A program made the translations under genes and the position numbers. Below the pieces are notes generated by a model. It did no database searches. It was not told the origin of the DNA and saw only the letters and a program-made list of their open reading frames with translations. Shown here in pieces: positions 42,011 to 52,200 of a stretch of 64,000 nucleotides of DNA (positions are counted from its first letter, which is position 1; the number at the start of each line of letters is the position of its first letter). The DNA comes from Bacteroidales bacterium (GTDB lineage: Bacteria; Bacteroidota; Bacteroidia; Bacteroidales; P3), in assembly GCA_017449975.1 (NCBI GenBank), contig JAFSYK010000088.1, forward strand, positions 1 through 64,000, in the 5' to 3' direction.

Positions 42011-42241
42011 AGAAGCTGTTTAAATTTAATTCAATGTTTTTCTTAAAGTACATGAACGGCATCTTTTTCACCTTTCCTCAGTCACAATTTCCTCTCCTTC
42101 TTCGAAAAGTAGGAACTTTTCGAGGCTCGGCACACACACAAGTCCACAGGACTTGTTCACACCATTGTTCCATCGGAAAGGCAAAAAATCTGCTCGCCAA
42201 TGTCCATAATAAAACTCATCAATCAAACTTAAACAGCTTCT
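42011..42241. mobile_element. 231-bp MITE-like element with 13-bp terminal inverted repeats
   Basis: The ends AGAAGCTGTTTAA (42011-42023) and TTAAACAGCTTCT (42229-42241) are perfect inverted repeats. Internal hairpins are at 42103-42122 (8-bp stem, loop AGGA) and 42138-42156 (8-bp stem, loop ACA). A partial second copy in opposite orientation is at 1-139. No open frame looks like a transposase, although a 63-codon minus-strand frame spans most of it. No convincing target-site duplication is visible. Confidence 0.8.
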
Positions 42242-42297
42242 TATGTGAATAAGGAACAATCCTACTGATAACTACTCTGGCAACGGATATAAAAAAT

Positions 42298-42328
42298 AAG
42301 CGGTGCAATCTTTTTGATTGCACCGCTT
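42298..42328 (-). terminator. Terminator of korAB
   Basis: A 13-bp stem, 42298-42310 pairing with 42316-42328, with a TTTTT loop. Read on the minus strand it is followed by an ATTTTTTAT run, so it fits termination of the korAB transcript. A weaker T-run on the other side could make it bidirectional. Confidence 0.85.
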
Positions 42329-42422
42329 TGATTTTTGGAAGTTTTATTGATTGATTCGCGGAGCGGTCTAACCAACCGTAGTTCCCGCAAGGGGAAAGTT
42401 GCTCCGCTTCGCTATCGCGAAA

Positions 42423-43451
42423 TTACACCTCCCAAGTGTCGCCACTGTTAAGCAGATCGTCCATGCATTTGTATTTGCCGGTGGTCATCTGCTCTTCCAT
42501 CTGCTCTTCGTAGAGCTGGGTGTAGGAGACTTTCTTGACGTTGCGGATGACGCCGAGGGCCACGGGCAGGTCGCCACCCATGTGGGCCAGCATCATGTGG
42601 ATACCGGTATCCTCGGTGGTCTCGTCGTGCACCATGATATCGTCGATGGTGATGCCGTTCTCGCCAATGGTGACAGTCTCGAGGCAGCGACCGTTGAAGC
42701 GCAGACCTTTCTCCTTGTTCTTGCCAAAGAGCATGGGCTTGCCGTGCTCCAGCACGATGGTGCGGTCGTCGCGGACAGCGCGGTCGGTGATGGCGGCATG
42801 CGTCTTGTCGTTGAAGATGACGCAGTTCTGCAGCACCTCGACCACACTGCAACCGTCGTGCTTGGCGGCGCGGGTCATGCACTCGGTGGAGAGCTGCGGC
42901 ACGCAGTCGAGGGTACGGGCGAAGAAGGTACCCTGGGCACCCATCACCAGCTCACCCGGGTTGAAGGGATAGTCGATAGTGCCGTAAGGCGAAGTCTTGG
43001 TAATCTGACCAAACTTCGTCGTGGGGCTATACTGACCCTTGGTGAGACCGTAGATCTCATTGTTGAAGATGGTGATATTGAGGTCCTGGTTACGACGCAC
43101 GGCGTGGATTAGGTGGTTGCCACCGATGGCCATCGAGTCACCGTCGCCCATGTTGACCCACACGCTGAGGGCGGGGTTGGCGAGCTTGACACCTGTGGCG
43201 ATGGCGCAGGCACGGCCGTGGATGCTGTGGAAACCGTAGGTGTCCACATAGTAAGGAATACGGCTTGAGCAACCGATACCCGAAACCATGCAGACGTTCT
43301 CTTTCTTGTAGCCCGTCTTGGGGAAGGTGGCCAGCAAGGCGGCGAGGATGGCGTGGTCGCCACAGCCGGGGCACCACTTCACCATCTGGTCGCTCTGGAA
43401 ATCAGCCTTGGTATATTCTTTATCCGCTTTAGGAACGAAATGTTTTTCCAT
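42423..43451 (-). CDS. korB: 2-oxoacid:ferredoxin oxidoreductase, beta subunit (KorB-like)
   Basis: A 342-residue thiamine-diphosphate subunit. Motifs: WCPGCGDHAILAAL near the N-terminus, and a TPP/Mg site formed by GDGDSMAIGGNH and the following NNEIYGLTKGQ. With KorA it oxidatively decarboxylates 2-oxoglutarate (or a related 2-oxoacid) to the acyl-CoA and reduces ferredoxin. It lies 64 bases downstream of korA in transcription and is followed by a terminator. 2-oxoglutarate is the most likely substrate by family, but branched 2-oxoacids cannot be excluded. Confidence 0.9.
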   Translation of the reverse strand: MEKHFVPKADKEYTKADFQSDQMVKWCPGCGDHAILAALLATFPKTGYKKENVCMVSGIGCSSRIPYYVDTYGFHSIHGRACAIATGVKLANPALSVWVNMGDGDSMAIGGNHLIHAVRRNQDLNITIFNNEIYGLTKGQYSPTTKFGQITKTSPYGTIDYPFNPGELVMGAQGTFFARTLDCVPQLSTECMTRAAKHDGCSVVEVLQNCVIFNDKTHAAITDRAVRDDRTIVLEHGKPMLFGKNKEKGLRFNGRCLETVTIGENGITIDDIMVHDETTEDTGIHMMLAHMGGDLPVALGVIRNVKKVSYTQLYEEQMEEQMTTGKYKCMDDLLNSGDTWEV

Positions 43452-43471
43452 TGTTTTGTTGTATTTGGGGG

Positions 43472-43516
43472 CCTATAGGTCTTATAGGACTTATAGGTCT
43501 TATAAGACTTATTGGT
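43472..43516. repeat. 9-bp CTTATAGGT array between korA and korB
   Basis: Five units with period 9: CCTATAGGT, CTTATAGGA, CTTATAGGT, CTTATAAGA, CTTATTGGT. The array abuts the korA stop codon (43516-43518) and fills most of the spacer. Confidence 0.9.
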
Positions 43517-45357
43517 TATTTCTCAAGGAGTCTGTTGAACTCAGCTTTCAGCTCGCCAACCTCGAACGGCAGACCCATAATCTTGTTGTACTGGGTCATG
43601 GGGCACTCGGGGAACTGGGTGCGCAGGTAGCCGGCAAACTGACCGTTGTTCAGCTCGCAGACCACAATCTTCTTATACTTGCGCAGGATGTCGCCGGTGT
43701 TTTTCGGCAGCGGGCAGATATAGTTGAAGTGGGTGTAAGCCACCTTCTTGCCTTCGTTGTTCATCTCCTCGACAGCGAGGGTGAGGGCGCCAGCGGTGCC
43801 ACCCCAGCCCACCACGAGCAGGTCGGCGTCGGGGTTACCGGTCACCTCCTGGTCGGGGATATAGTTAGCCACGCGGTTGACCTTCTCCTGACGGTTCTTG
43901 GTCATGAGGGCGTGGTTCTCGGGATCGGTGCTGAGCGGACCGTCGGGGCATTTCTCCAGACCGCCGACGCGGTGGCTGAGGCCTTCCATGCCAGGCAGCG
44001 CCCACTCGCGGGCATATTTCTCTTCGTCGCGACGGAACGGACGATAGTTCGGGTCGTTCTCCTTGGCCAGACGCGGCTTGATTTCGGGCATATCCTTCAT
44101 GCTCGGAATCTTGAACAGCTGGCTGCCGTTACCCAGATAGCCGTCGGTGAGCAGGATAACGGGGGTCATGTGCTCGAGAGCAATCTTGGCGGCGTTGAAA
44201 GCCCAGTAGAAGCAGTTGGCAGAGCTCGAGGCGGCGACCACCACCAGCGGAGCCTCGCCGTTGCGGCCATAGAGCGCCTGGTCGAGGTCGGACTGCTCGG
44301 TCTTGGTGGGCAGACCCGTGGAGGGACCGCCACGCTGCACGTCGACGACGACGAGCGGCAGCTCGGTCATCACAGCCAGACCCAGGGCCTCGCTCTTCAG
44401 CGACAGACCGGGACCAGAGGTGCTGGTGCAAGCCAACGCACCGGCATAGCTGGCGCCGATGGCGGAGCAGATACCGGCAATCTCATCCTCTGCTTGGAAC
44501 ACGCGGGCACCGAGGCTTTTGTGCTTGGCCAACTCGACCATCACATCGGTGGCCGGGGTGATGGGATAGGAACCGAGGAAGAGGCGGCGACCGCTCTTTT
44601 CGCTGGCAGCCAAGAGGCCCCAAGCGGTAGCCACATTACCGGTGATGTTGCGGTAGCGGCCATGCTCCATCTTATCGGCATGGGCAATCTCGAAGATGTG
44701 CGAATGCATCACCTCAAGTTTGTCGGCATATTCGTAACCCTCGGTCAGAACAGCCTTGTTGAGGGCCACAACAGCGGGTTTCTTGGCAAACTTACGCTCC
44801 AGATAGGCAAACGTCTGGTCGAGTTTCTTGTGGGTAGCGTAGAAGATGATGCCGAGGGCAAACATGTTGCGGCTCTTGTCGGCAGTCTTCTTGTCCACAC
44901 CCTGGGCCTCGCCGATGCGCTCGGTGAACGAGGTGACGGGGGCCTTGATGATGGTATAGGCGCGCTCCAGCTCGTCGGTGAAGGGGTTCTCCGTGTAGCC
45001 AGCCTTCTCCATCGCCTCATCGGTGAAGGTGTCGATGTCGACGATAACGGTGGCACCCTTCTTTGCCCACTTCAGCTGCGATTTGAAGGCGGCGGGGTTC
45101 ATCGCCACGAGGATGTCGCACTTGTCACCCGAGCTGTAGATGTGGTTACCCACATGCACCTGATAGCCGGAGACACCCGCGATGGTGTTGTGCGGAGCAC
45201 GAATCTCGGCCGGATAGTCGGGAAAAGTAGCAATATCATTGCCAGTCAGTGCCGAAGCATCGGAAAACAGCGTACCGGAAAGTTGCATACCGTCTCCCGA
45301 GTCGCCGGCGAATCGAACGACCAAGTCGTCCTTGTTAATTATCTGATCTGTTGCCAT
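43516..45357 (-). CDS. korA: 2-oxoacid:ferredoxin oxidoreductase, fused gamma-alpha subunit (KorA-like)
   Basis: A 613-residue subunit. The N-terminal gamma domain (about 8-180) starts VVRFAGDSGDGMQLSGTLF. The alpha pyrimidine-binding domain follows (from about 220, GNVATAWGLLAASEKSG and YPITPATDVMVELAKH), with TSTSGPGLSLKSEALG. The C-terminal part carries WGGTAGALTLAVEEMN. It forms the enzyme with KorB. The start is ATG 45357. A -7 box TATATTTG (45405-45398) gives a leader of about 35 bases. Confidence 0.92.
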   Translation of the reverse strand: MATDQIINKDDLVVRFAGDSGDGMQLSGTLFSDASALTGNDIATFPDYPAEIRAPHNTIAGVSGYQVHVGNHIYSSGDKCDILVAMNPAAFKSQLKWAKKGATVIVDIDTFTDEAMEKAGYTENPFTDELERAYTIIKAPVTSFTERIGEAQGVDKKTADKSRNMFALGIIFYATHKKLDQTFAYLERKFAKKPAVVALNKAVLTEGYEYADKLEVMHSHIFEIAHADKMEHGRYRNITGNVATAWGLLAASEKSGRRLFLGSYPITPATDVMVELAKHKSLGARVFQAEDEIAGICSAIGASYAGALACTSTSGPGLSLKSEALGLAVMTELPLVVVDVQRGGPSTGLPTKTEQSDLDQALYGRNGEAPLVVVAASSSANCFYWAFNAAKIALEHMTPVILLTDGYLGNGSQLFKIPSMKDMPEIKPRLAKENDPNYRPFRRDEEKYAREWALPGMEGLSHRVGGLEKCPDGPLSTDPENHALMTKNRQEKVNRVANYIPDQEVTGNPDADLLVVGWGGTAGALTLAVEEMNNEGKKVAYTHFNYICPLPKNTGDILRKYKKIVVCELNNGQFAGYLRTQFPECPMTQYNKIMGLPFEVGELKAEFNRLLEK

Positions 45358-45397
45358 AGTTTATGTTATAAATATTTTGTTTTTGAAAAGTGATTTG

Positions 45398-45405
45398 CAA
45401 ATATA
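45398..45405 (-). promoter_or_regulatory. -7 box for korAB
   Basis: TATATTTG on the minus strand at 45405-45398, about 40 bases before korA ATG 45357. Confidence 0.6.
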
Positions 45406-45419
45406 CGAAAAATGACGGG

Positions 45420-48400
45420 TTATCGCAACAATGTCACCGTACCGGTAACAATATGCCACTCGTCGGAGCGCAGGACCGAGCGGTAGCGCACCTTGTAGAC
45501 ATAGGTACCCTGCGGACATTTCTCGCCGTCGTGGGTGCCGTCCCATTCCTCATTCAATGCATCAAACTGGGTCACCAGCAGTCCTTCGCGGGTATAAATA
45601 AACGCCTCGGCTTCCAGCAGGCTGTTGCCATAAACCTTAAACGAGGAGTTGGTCGCCAACGACGGGGTGAAAACATTGGGAATGTAAAGGGTCGAACGAT
45701 CCATCTGGATGACCAATGTGGCGGTGTCAAAACAGCCTGTGCCCGACGACACCACCAGACGCACCGTGACAGAATCTTCGCCAAAAGGCATATCGAAGCA
45801 GCAATAGGTGTCTTCGTTCACCGTGCCATCGTACATATACCAGTGTTGTGTCAGATAGCTGGAGGTGGCGTTGCTCAGACAGACATGGTTGTTGTCGTAA
45901 GTGGGGAACTCCGACTCACAGTGAATCACCGCACGCAGCGACCGGTCGATAGTCAGACGCAGATGCAGAATAGAATCACAGCCGTATATCGAAGTCATCC
46001 GACACACAGGTGCGTCGGTACTGTGGTAATAGGTCTCGCCATTGACCCAGTGGTAACCGACCTCGGGGTTGCCGGTACACATCCTCACCGAGTCCACACG
46101 GTCATAGGTAGAATGCACCACCACGGTGGTCACAAAAGAGCTATCGCACTGGTGTGCCGAACGGAAATCAAAGTGAAGGGTACCCGCCTCCGAAACTCTG
46201 GTACCATGCACCATGGCAGCGTTGCCTTGACAGAGTTCCACCTCATCCTCCGTGTAATAACTCGGATGGACGGACAAATGCAGCAGAATGACTGAATCAC
46301 AATCCCCTGTCGTCTCTATATGATAGGGATATTCACCACTCTCGACCAACATCTCGCCGCGCCACTCGTAATAGTCGCAAGCCGAGGCGAACGTGTCGAC
46401 AACGGCGCTGTGGACAACAGTCAGCGTGAGCACCTCGACCTCAAGGCAGCCTTCAAGCGTCGCCACCCGATAATAATAGGTACCCGACTGACTATAGGTG
46501 ACATTGTGCCATGTCAGCGAGTCGCACACTGTCAAATTCTCACGGTTCGTTGTATCGGAATGACGGATGGTCAAATAGAGTGTCACGACACTGTCGCAAC
46601 CCGCAACAGTTTCTGTGCGATAGGTATACGTGCCGGACTGGTTATAGGACTGTCCATTCCAAGTATAGCTGTCGCAGGCGGACTGCTGCACTTCGCTGCT
46701 TGACGAGTAGTTGATGGTCAACTGGAGATGGACCATCTGGCTGCAGCCGGCACCCGACTCAATCTCGTGGTAGAAGTCGCCCGACTCCTCATAGATATCG
46801 CCATACCATTCGTAGCTGTCGCAGGCACTGGCGATGGAGTCGATTGTACCCGAACCGATAACACGGAGATGGAGCACCGCCAAGAAACGGCAATCGTCGG
46901 GATCAGTCAGGCTGTCGACTATCTCACACGACTGCTGTGTACGCGACGACGGGATATTGAATCCATGGTTGTTGTAAGACTGACCCGTGCAGATGGTGTC
47001 AAAATACTCCTCAAACAGCGGCGCCATCGGCGCATATATCGTTATGGGATTATTCTCATAATTACATTCGGGCGGAAGGTCCCCCTCGCCTACCCCGTCA
47101 CCCACATCGTTGAATGCGAAACAGACCGAGTCGAAAGGCATAAAGGGACAGAAGAAATCAAAAGGTATCATCAACTCTGTAGAATAGCAGTCGTCCGACA
47201 AGATGAAGAACGACGAACCGTCGACCTTAAACGAGTTGACATGCACCGATACAGGTCCTTGATAGGTATTGATATAGACACAGGTGCGCAACGTGTCGGT
47301 GAGGAATGTCGCACCACCGATATTGCATACTTCAAGATTCAGCAGCATGCCCGACTCCGTCTCGGTCAAAGTGACCTCGCCCGGCACCAGATCGGCCGCC
47401 TCACGGTAAGGCACACCGTTGGTGTCGATATTGGTGGCCTGCTGGAGGAAATTGTTGTAAGGGCGACGCAGCACCGTTGTGCTACCCGTATTGTCGACAA
47501 AAGCGTAGGCGTTGTTGAATTGTACCGCGGGGATGGTCAGATCCATGTTGACATTCGTGATGTTGTACATGTACTGGTTCCAAACCGGACGTGCCGGCGC
47601 CCATGGCGTAGAACCCGAACGGAGGATATTCAGCGAACCCTGAATGGTGGCAGCGTTCTCGTTGCCGACAAAGACTATCTCGGCAGCACCGTCGTTGTCG
47701 ACATCAGCGATAACGGGATACTGCATAATCGTCACCTCCTTGAACGGGAATGTGGCGATGGTGGCACTGGCCGGAAGGGTCTGTCCCGTCGGCGTGCTGC
47801 CATTGACAATGGAGATATTGTTCTGGTCGCAAATCAGCAGTTCGTTCTCTCCGTCTTGGTTAAAGTCGAACAACGTGAGACTGTTGGAATAGGAATCCTC
47901 ACTAAATCCCTTGGTCCAGAAGAGACTGAACGAATGGGTGGCGGCACTATATTTGTAGGCCCGCACGTTCTCGCCCGGCACGCCGCAGTGCAACACCACC
48001 TCGGGGGTACCGTCGTTGTCGATGTCGGCAATAAGCGGTATACTCTTGCCCGGCTGAGACACAGCCTGCTGGATAGGTGTGGAGACCGTGTTGTTGAACA
48101 CATCCCACACATAGACATAGACCACACCCTGGTTGTTGACACTGGGACGGCAGGTGAAAAGCACATCCAAATGACCGTCGAGGTTGAAGTCTGCCACTTG
48201 AGAATGACCATCGCTGCTGATACCAGAGACAATGGTCTGCGGCGCTGTGGCATACAGCTGTGCGCTGTTGCCGTTCACACCGGCGGAGTTAGTGATTTGG
48301 ATACTATAAATCTCATTGCCCAACAGCAGTTCGCTCTGGGAATCGCCGACAATGTCGCAAGCGAAGGAGGCCGCCAGTTGCATACGTCCGCTAATTGAGG

Positions 48401-49190
48401 CCGAGGGCGCACCCACATGGGCGTAGGTGGCACCTCTGTTGGTCGAGTTGACGGTCAACAACAGGGTTCCCGTTGCCAGGTCGAAAATCTTGTTGCGCAC
48501 ATAAACCTCGGGGTTGCCGTCATTATTGAAATCGGTAAAGCCCACCACCGTGGCATAGTCGCTGCCGCTACCATAGCTCACGGGGCCCCAAGCCAACGAA
48601 AAGGTGGTGGAGGTGAACCTATAGGCATAGAGGTTGTTGTCGGTGCAGGCAAAGACAATCATGGCGTCGCCGTTGGCGCAACGGGCCAGACCATAGGGCG
48701 TGGCTTCGAAAGCGCTTACATACTGCGGCAGGTCAAACTTTATCTTGCGCTGATGGGTGAAACCATCATATACCACCACATTCTTCACCTTGGTGCCCGG
48801 ATTGCCACCGCCACTGATGGCCGATCCGCCACTCACCAATCGGTTGGAAAAGCAGACAATCTCGGGGATGCCGTCACCGTCAAGGTCACCCACCAAGGGG
48901 GTAATCAAGGTGCAGATGGTATCGTTGATCATCGTGTCGAGCGCAATACTCCAGATCGACGATTCGACAGGGAACGAGCAGGGATCCAGACTTACATTGT
49001 CGGGATAGCTCGACTGACTGTCGTTATCGTCTTTTGCCTGATGGTGGCTGCTGTAGTGACGCATCGAAGTCGAGACGACCGGATCGTTGATGACATAGCG
49101 GGTGCTGTCGGGGTCGACAGACGCATAGGCGGAACCGATGGTCAATGCGGCCCACACGAAGGCGAAACAGTATGATAGTCTATTATTCAT
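45420..49190 (-). CDS. Giant secreted FG-GAP protein with T9SS type B sorting domain
   Basis: A 1256-residue secreted protein. After the signal peptide (MNNRLSYCFAFVWAALTIGSAYA), residues about 80-560 form a VCBS/FG-GAP beta-propeller region with calcium-type loops such as GDLDGDGIPE, DFNNDGNPE and DIDNDGTPE. A CARDB-like stretch spans about 600-740. Residues about 795-1080 hold five to six copies of a roughly 45-residue repeat with two cysteines (ACDSYTWNGQSYNQSGTYTY to GCDSVVTLYLTI). The last 90 residues (YIPNVFTPSL to the end) are a gliding-type CHU_C sorting domain for the type IX system. The propeller closely matches that of the neighbour at 49292-54958. Likely surface-attached; ligand unknown. 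Confidence 0.85.
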   Translation of the reverse strand: MNNRLSYCFAFVWAALTIGSAYASVDPDSTRYVINDPVVSTSMRHYSSHHQAKDDNDSQSSYPDNVSLDPCSFPVESSIWSIALDTMINDTICTLITPLVGDLDGDGIPEIVCFSNRLVSGGSAISGGGNPGTKVKNVVVYDGFTHQRKIKFDLPQYVSAFEATPYGLARCANGDAMIVFACTDNNLYAYRFTSTTFSLAWGPVSYGSGSDYATVVGFTDFNNDGNPEVYVRNKIFDLATGTLLLTVNSTNRGATYAHVGAPSASISGRMQLAASFACDIVGDSQSELLLGNEIYSIQITNSAGVNGNSAQLYATAPQTIVSGISSDGHSQVADFNLDGHLDVLFTCRPSVNNQGVVYVYVWDVFNNTVSTPIQQAVSQPGKSIPLIADIDNDGTPEVVLHCGVPGENVRAYKYSAATHSFSLFWTKGFSEDSYSNSLTLFDFNQDGENELLICDQNNISIVNGSTPTGQTLPASATIATFPFKEVTIMQYPVIADVDNDGAAEIVFVGNENAATIQGSLNILRSGSTPWAPARPVWNQYMYNITNVNMDLTIPAVQFNNAYAFVDNTGSTTVLRRPYNNFLQQATNIDTNGVPYREAADLVPGEVTLTETESGMLLNLEVCNIGGATFLTDTLRTCVYINTYQGPVSVHVNSFKVDGSSFFILSDDCYSTELMIPFDFFCPFMPFDSVCFAFNDVGDGVGEGDLPPECNYENNPITIYAPMAPLFEEYFDTICTGQSYNNHGFNIPSSRTQQSCEIVDSLTDPDDCRFLAVLHLRVIGSGTIDSIASACDSYEWYGDIYEESGDFYHEIESGAGCSQMVHLQLTINYSSSSEVQQSACDSYTWNGQSYNQSGTYTYRTETVAGCDSVVTLYLTIRHSDTTNRENLTVCDSLTWHNVTYSQSGTYYYRVATLEGCLEVEVLTLTVVHSAVVDTFASACDYYEWRGEMLVESGEYPYHIETTGDCDSVILLHLSVHPSYYTEDEVELCQGNAAMVHGTRVSEAGTLHFDFRSAHQCDSSFVTTVVVHSTYDRVDSVRMCTGNPEVGYHWVNGETYYHSTDAPVCRMTSIYGCDSILHLRLTIDRSLRAVIHCESEFPTYDNNHVCLSNATSSYLTQHWYMYDGTVNEDTYCCFDMPFGEDSVTVRLVVSSGTGCFDTATLVIQMDRSTLYIPNVFTPSLATNSSFKVYGNSLLEAEAFIYTREGLLVTQFDALNEEWDGTHDGEKCPQGTYVYKVRYRSVLRSDEWHIVTGTVTLLR

Positions 49191-49291
49191 ATTATATATA
49201 GCGTCTTTGGAATTCGTTTATTTGTTGATTCGAGAATTCGTTAGTCTGGGTAGTTTTTTGAGTTATTCGTTAGTTATATTTAGTGTGGCGA

Positions 49292-52200
49292 TTATTTTAT
49301 CAGTTCTATCGCACCGCGGCGTTCCATACGGCCTTTATAGCCCTTGCCACGGAAGATGAAGAAGTAGGTACCTGTCGGTGAGTTGTCCTTGGCGGGATCC
49401 CAGAACTCAGAATCCTTTGTGATATTCTCCGCGTCGAACACCAAAGCACCCCAGCGGTTATAGATGGAGAGGTGGTTGATGGGATAGCAGCCCTCATCCA
49501 CCAGATTCTTGATAACGAAGCGGTCGTTGATGCCGTCACCGTTGGGCGTCACCAGGTTGGGGAACTGGAGAAATTCCGAACAGAGCTCGTAGATGGAGAG
49601 GTTCAGCGTTACCACGCTGTCGCAACCATCGACATTGATGTAGTTGAATGTATAGAGTCCTGAATCGGAATACAGAACATCATTGAACAGGTATACCTGA
49701 CCTTCAAGTATGGAATCCACTACCGTGTCGTAGGTCGATTGGTGGACAATAATCTGTCGCTGTATCAAGCTATCGCAGCCAAAGCGGGTCAGCAAGCTGT
49801 CGACGAACATCGTGTCTCGGGTATAAGTCTGTCCCAGCACAATCACTTTGTCGCATCCTTCATAGCTTAAATTGGTGACAGCATCCTCATGGACAAAGAG
49901 GTGCAACGTCCAGATGCTGTCGCATCCCACCGACGAGGTATAGGGGATGACATAATTACCAGAGGTGGAGTAGACAGAGTCTTCATCCCATTGGAAAGGA
50001 CCACAGCTGTGTGCCGTGCTGTCGGCATAGACGGAACGGTTGATGGTAAGATGAAGCACCACCGTACTGTCGCAACCGCCCTGTGCTGTGAAATGATAGG
50101 TACCGATGCGGGAGTTGGTGAGCGTATAACCATTCCAATGGATGCTGTCGCACGCCACGATAGTCGTGTCGATATTCCAGGTCGGGTAAACCCTCAGATG
50201 GACATGCACAATACTGTCGCAGCCCTGCGCGGTGGTCAATGTCTCGACGAGCAGGGTGTCGCTCGTATATCGATGACCTTGGTAGTTGATGGCGTTGCAG
50301 GCCTCGTAATAACGGTCGATGGCCGTATCATAGTTAATGGTAAGATGCAGCGACCAGACACTGTCACAACCTTGCGACGAAGTATAGTTGACCACATAGT
50401 TGCCCGATTGATCGTATTGGTGCGTCGCATCCCACTGGAAAAGGCCGCAGGCTTGGTCCGTAGTGTCGAAATCATAGCTAGAGGCGATGGACAAATATAA
50501 TGTGACAACGCTGTCGCAGCCCGACGTGGTGGTAGTGGAATAGGTCACCGTGTCGGAACGGGTATAGGTGTTGCCTTGCCATGTAAACCTGTCGCATGCC
50601 ATGGCTATCGTGTCGACATCATAGCTGGAAGCGACGGTGAGATGCAACGTTATCACGCTGTCGCATCCCGACGCCGTGGTCAACGTCTCGGTATAGGTTC
50701 CCGACGACCGCAACACGGTGCCGTACCAAATCAGCGAATCGCAAACCTGTATCGTTGTATCGAACGCATAGACGTCGAGGACCTTCAGCATCAGTGTGCG
50801 GATGCGCTCGCAGCTCGAAGCATCGGACACCGTATCCACAATCTGGTGCATGCCCACAATCGACGTGGTATCGGCAGTCACATAAAAACCGTTGCGGTCA
50901 TAGATGGCGCCACGGCAGGTGCTGTCGTTGATGGTGTCACGCTGGATGAGCACCTCGTTGGCGATGGAAAAGATATTGTTGGTGACATTGCACTCGGGCG
51001 GCAGGCCTCCCTCCGCAACTCCCTGTCCGATGTCGTTGATGGCAAACACCATCGTGTCGAAAGGCATATAAGGGCAGATGCGGCTATACGGTATAGTTAT
51101 TTCCACTTGGTGACAGCTGTCGGGCAGAATCTGCAGCGGCTGACCGGCATCGCCGTAGGTGGCGATATTGGCCATGTGGGTGCCGCCGAATTGGTCAATA
51201 TAAATCTGCGTGTGCAGCGTGTCGGTCGTGAAGGTGGTCGTTCCCACATTGCAGACATCGAAGACGAGATGCGCGCCCGCTGCAGTCAACGTGATATTGT
51301 AGGAACCCGGCTGCAGGTCGGCGGCAGTATAGAACGGCCGTCCATAGAGATCCAACGAAGTAGCCTGCTGCAGGAAATTGTTAAACGGGCGACGCACCAC
51401 ACCACTGTCGGGGTCGGTGAAAGCGGCGGCGTTGTTGAACACGACAGCAGGGATGGTCAAATCCTTGTTGACATTCGTGATGTTGTACATATACTGGTTC
51501 CACACGGGACGTGCCGGAGCCCAGGGTTCGCCGTTGGAACGGCAGATATTCAAGGTGCCTTGGTACGACACTGAATTCTGTTTGCCCACAAAGACAATTT
51601 CAGCGGCACCGTCGTTGTCGACATCCACGATGAGGGGATACTGCATGATGGTCACCTCACGGAAGGACAACGTCGAAATAGCCGTTTGCGCCAACGCCGG
51701 CGTACTGCCGTTGACGATGGAAATATTGGACTGATCGCAAATCAGCAGTTCGTTCTCCCCATCCTGGTTGAAATCGAACAGCGTCATGCTGTTGGAATAG
51801 GAGTCTTCGCTGAAGCCTTTGGTCCAGAACAGCGAGAAGGTCGCTGTCGCCGCGTCGTATTTATAGGCCCGGATATTGGCTCCGGAGATGCCACAGTGCA
51901 GCACCACCTCGGGTGTGCCGTCGTTATCAATGTCGGCGATAAGCGGAATGCTCTTGCCCGGCAGCGACACCGGTTGGACGATGGGTGTGGAGACCGTGTT
52001 GTTGTACACATCCCACACATAGACGTATACCGTGCCCGAGTTGGTCGCATTGGGACGGTTGGTGAAGAGCACATCCAGATGTCCGTCGAGATTGAAATCG
52101 GCCACCTGTGCATGGCCGTCGGGTCCGATTCCGGCGACACCCGTCGAAGGTGCCCTGGCATAGAGCATAGAGGTATTGCCTGTCGTACCGGTAGTATTGG

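Larger units (their letters stand above)
41997..42422. other. Gap with MITE-like element, terminator and a shared GC-rich motif
   Basis: This 426-base stretch contains the inverted-repeat element (42011-42241), a hairpin terminator (42298-42328), and at 42401-42422 a stretch whose reverse complement, ATTTCGCGATAGCGAAGCGG, closely resembles bases 60-79 of the window start. I see no credible protein gene. Confidence 0.7.

Noticed and set aside
42034-42259. Small frames in the MITE-like element as a transposase remnant
   Set aside because: The 63-72 codon frames on both strands show no transposase motif, and they are not maintained in the other copy, which has an internal insertion.
43318-45393. 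A 691-codon plus-strand frame across korA
   Set aside because: It is antisense to a clear KorA and has no recognisable domain; a codon-bias shadow.
46728-48398. Long plus-strand frames antisense to the giant T9SS genes
   Set aside because: The minus-strand frames contain signal peptides, FG-GAP loops and sorting domains; the antisense products look random and basic.
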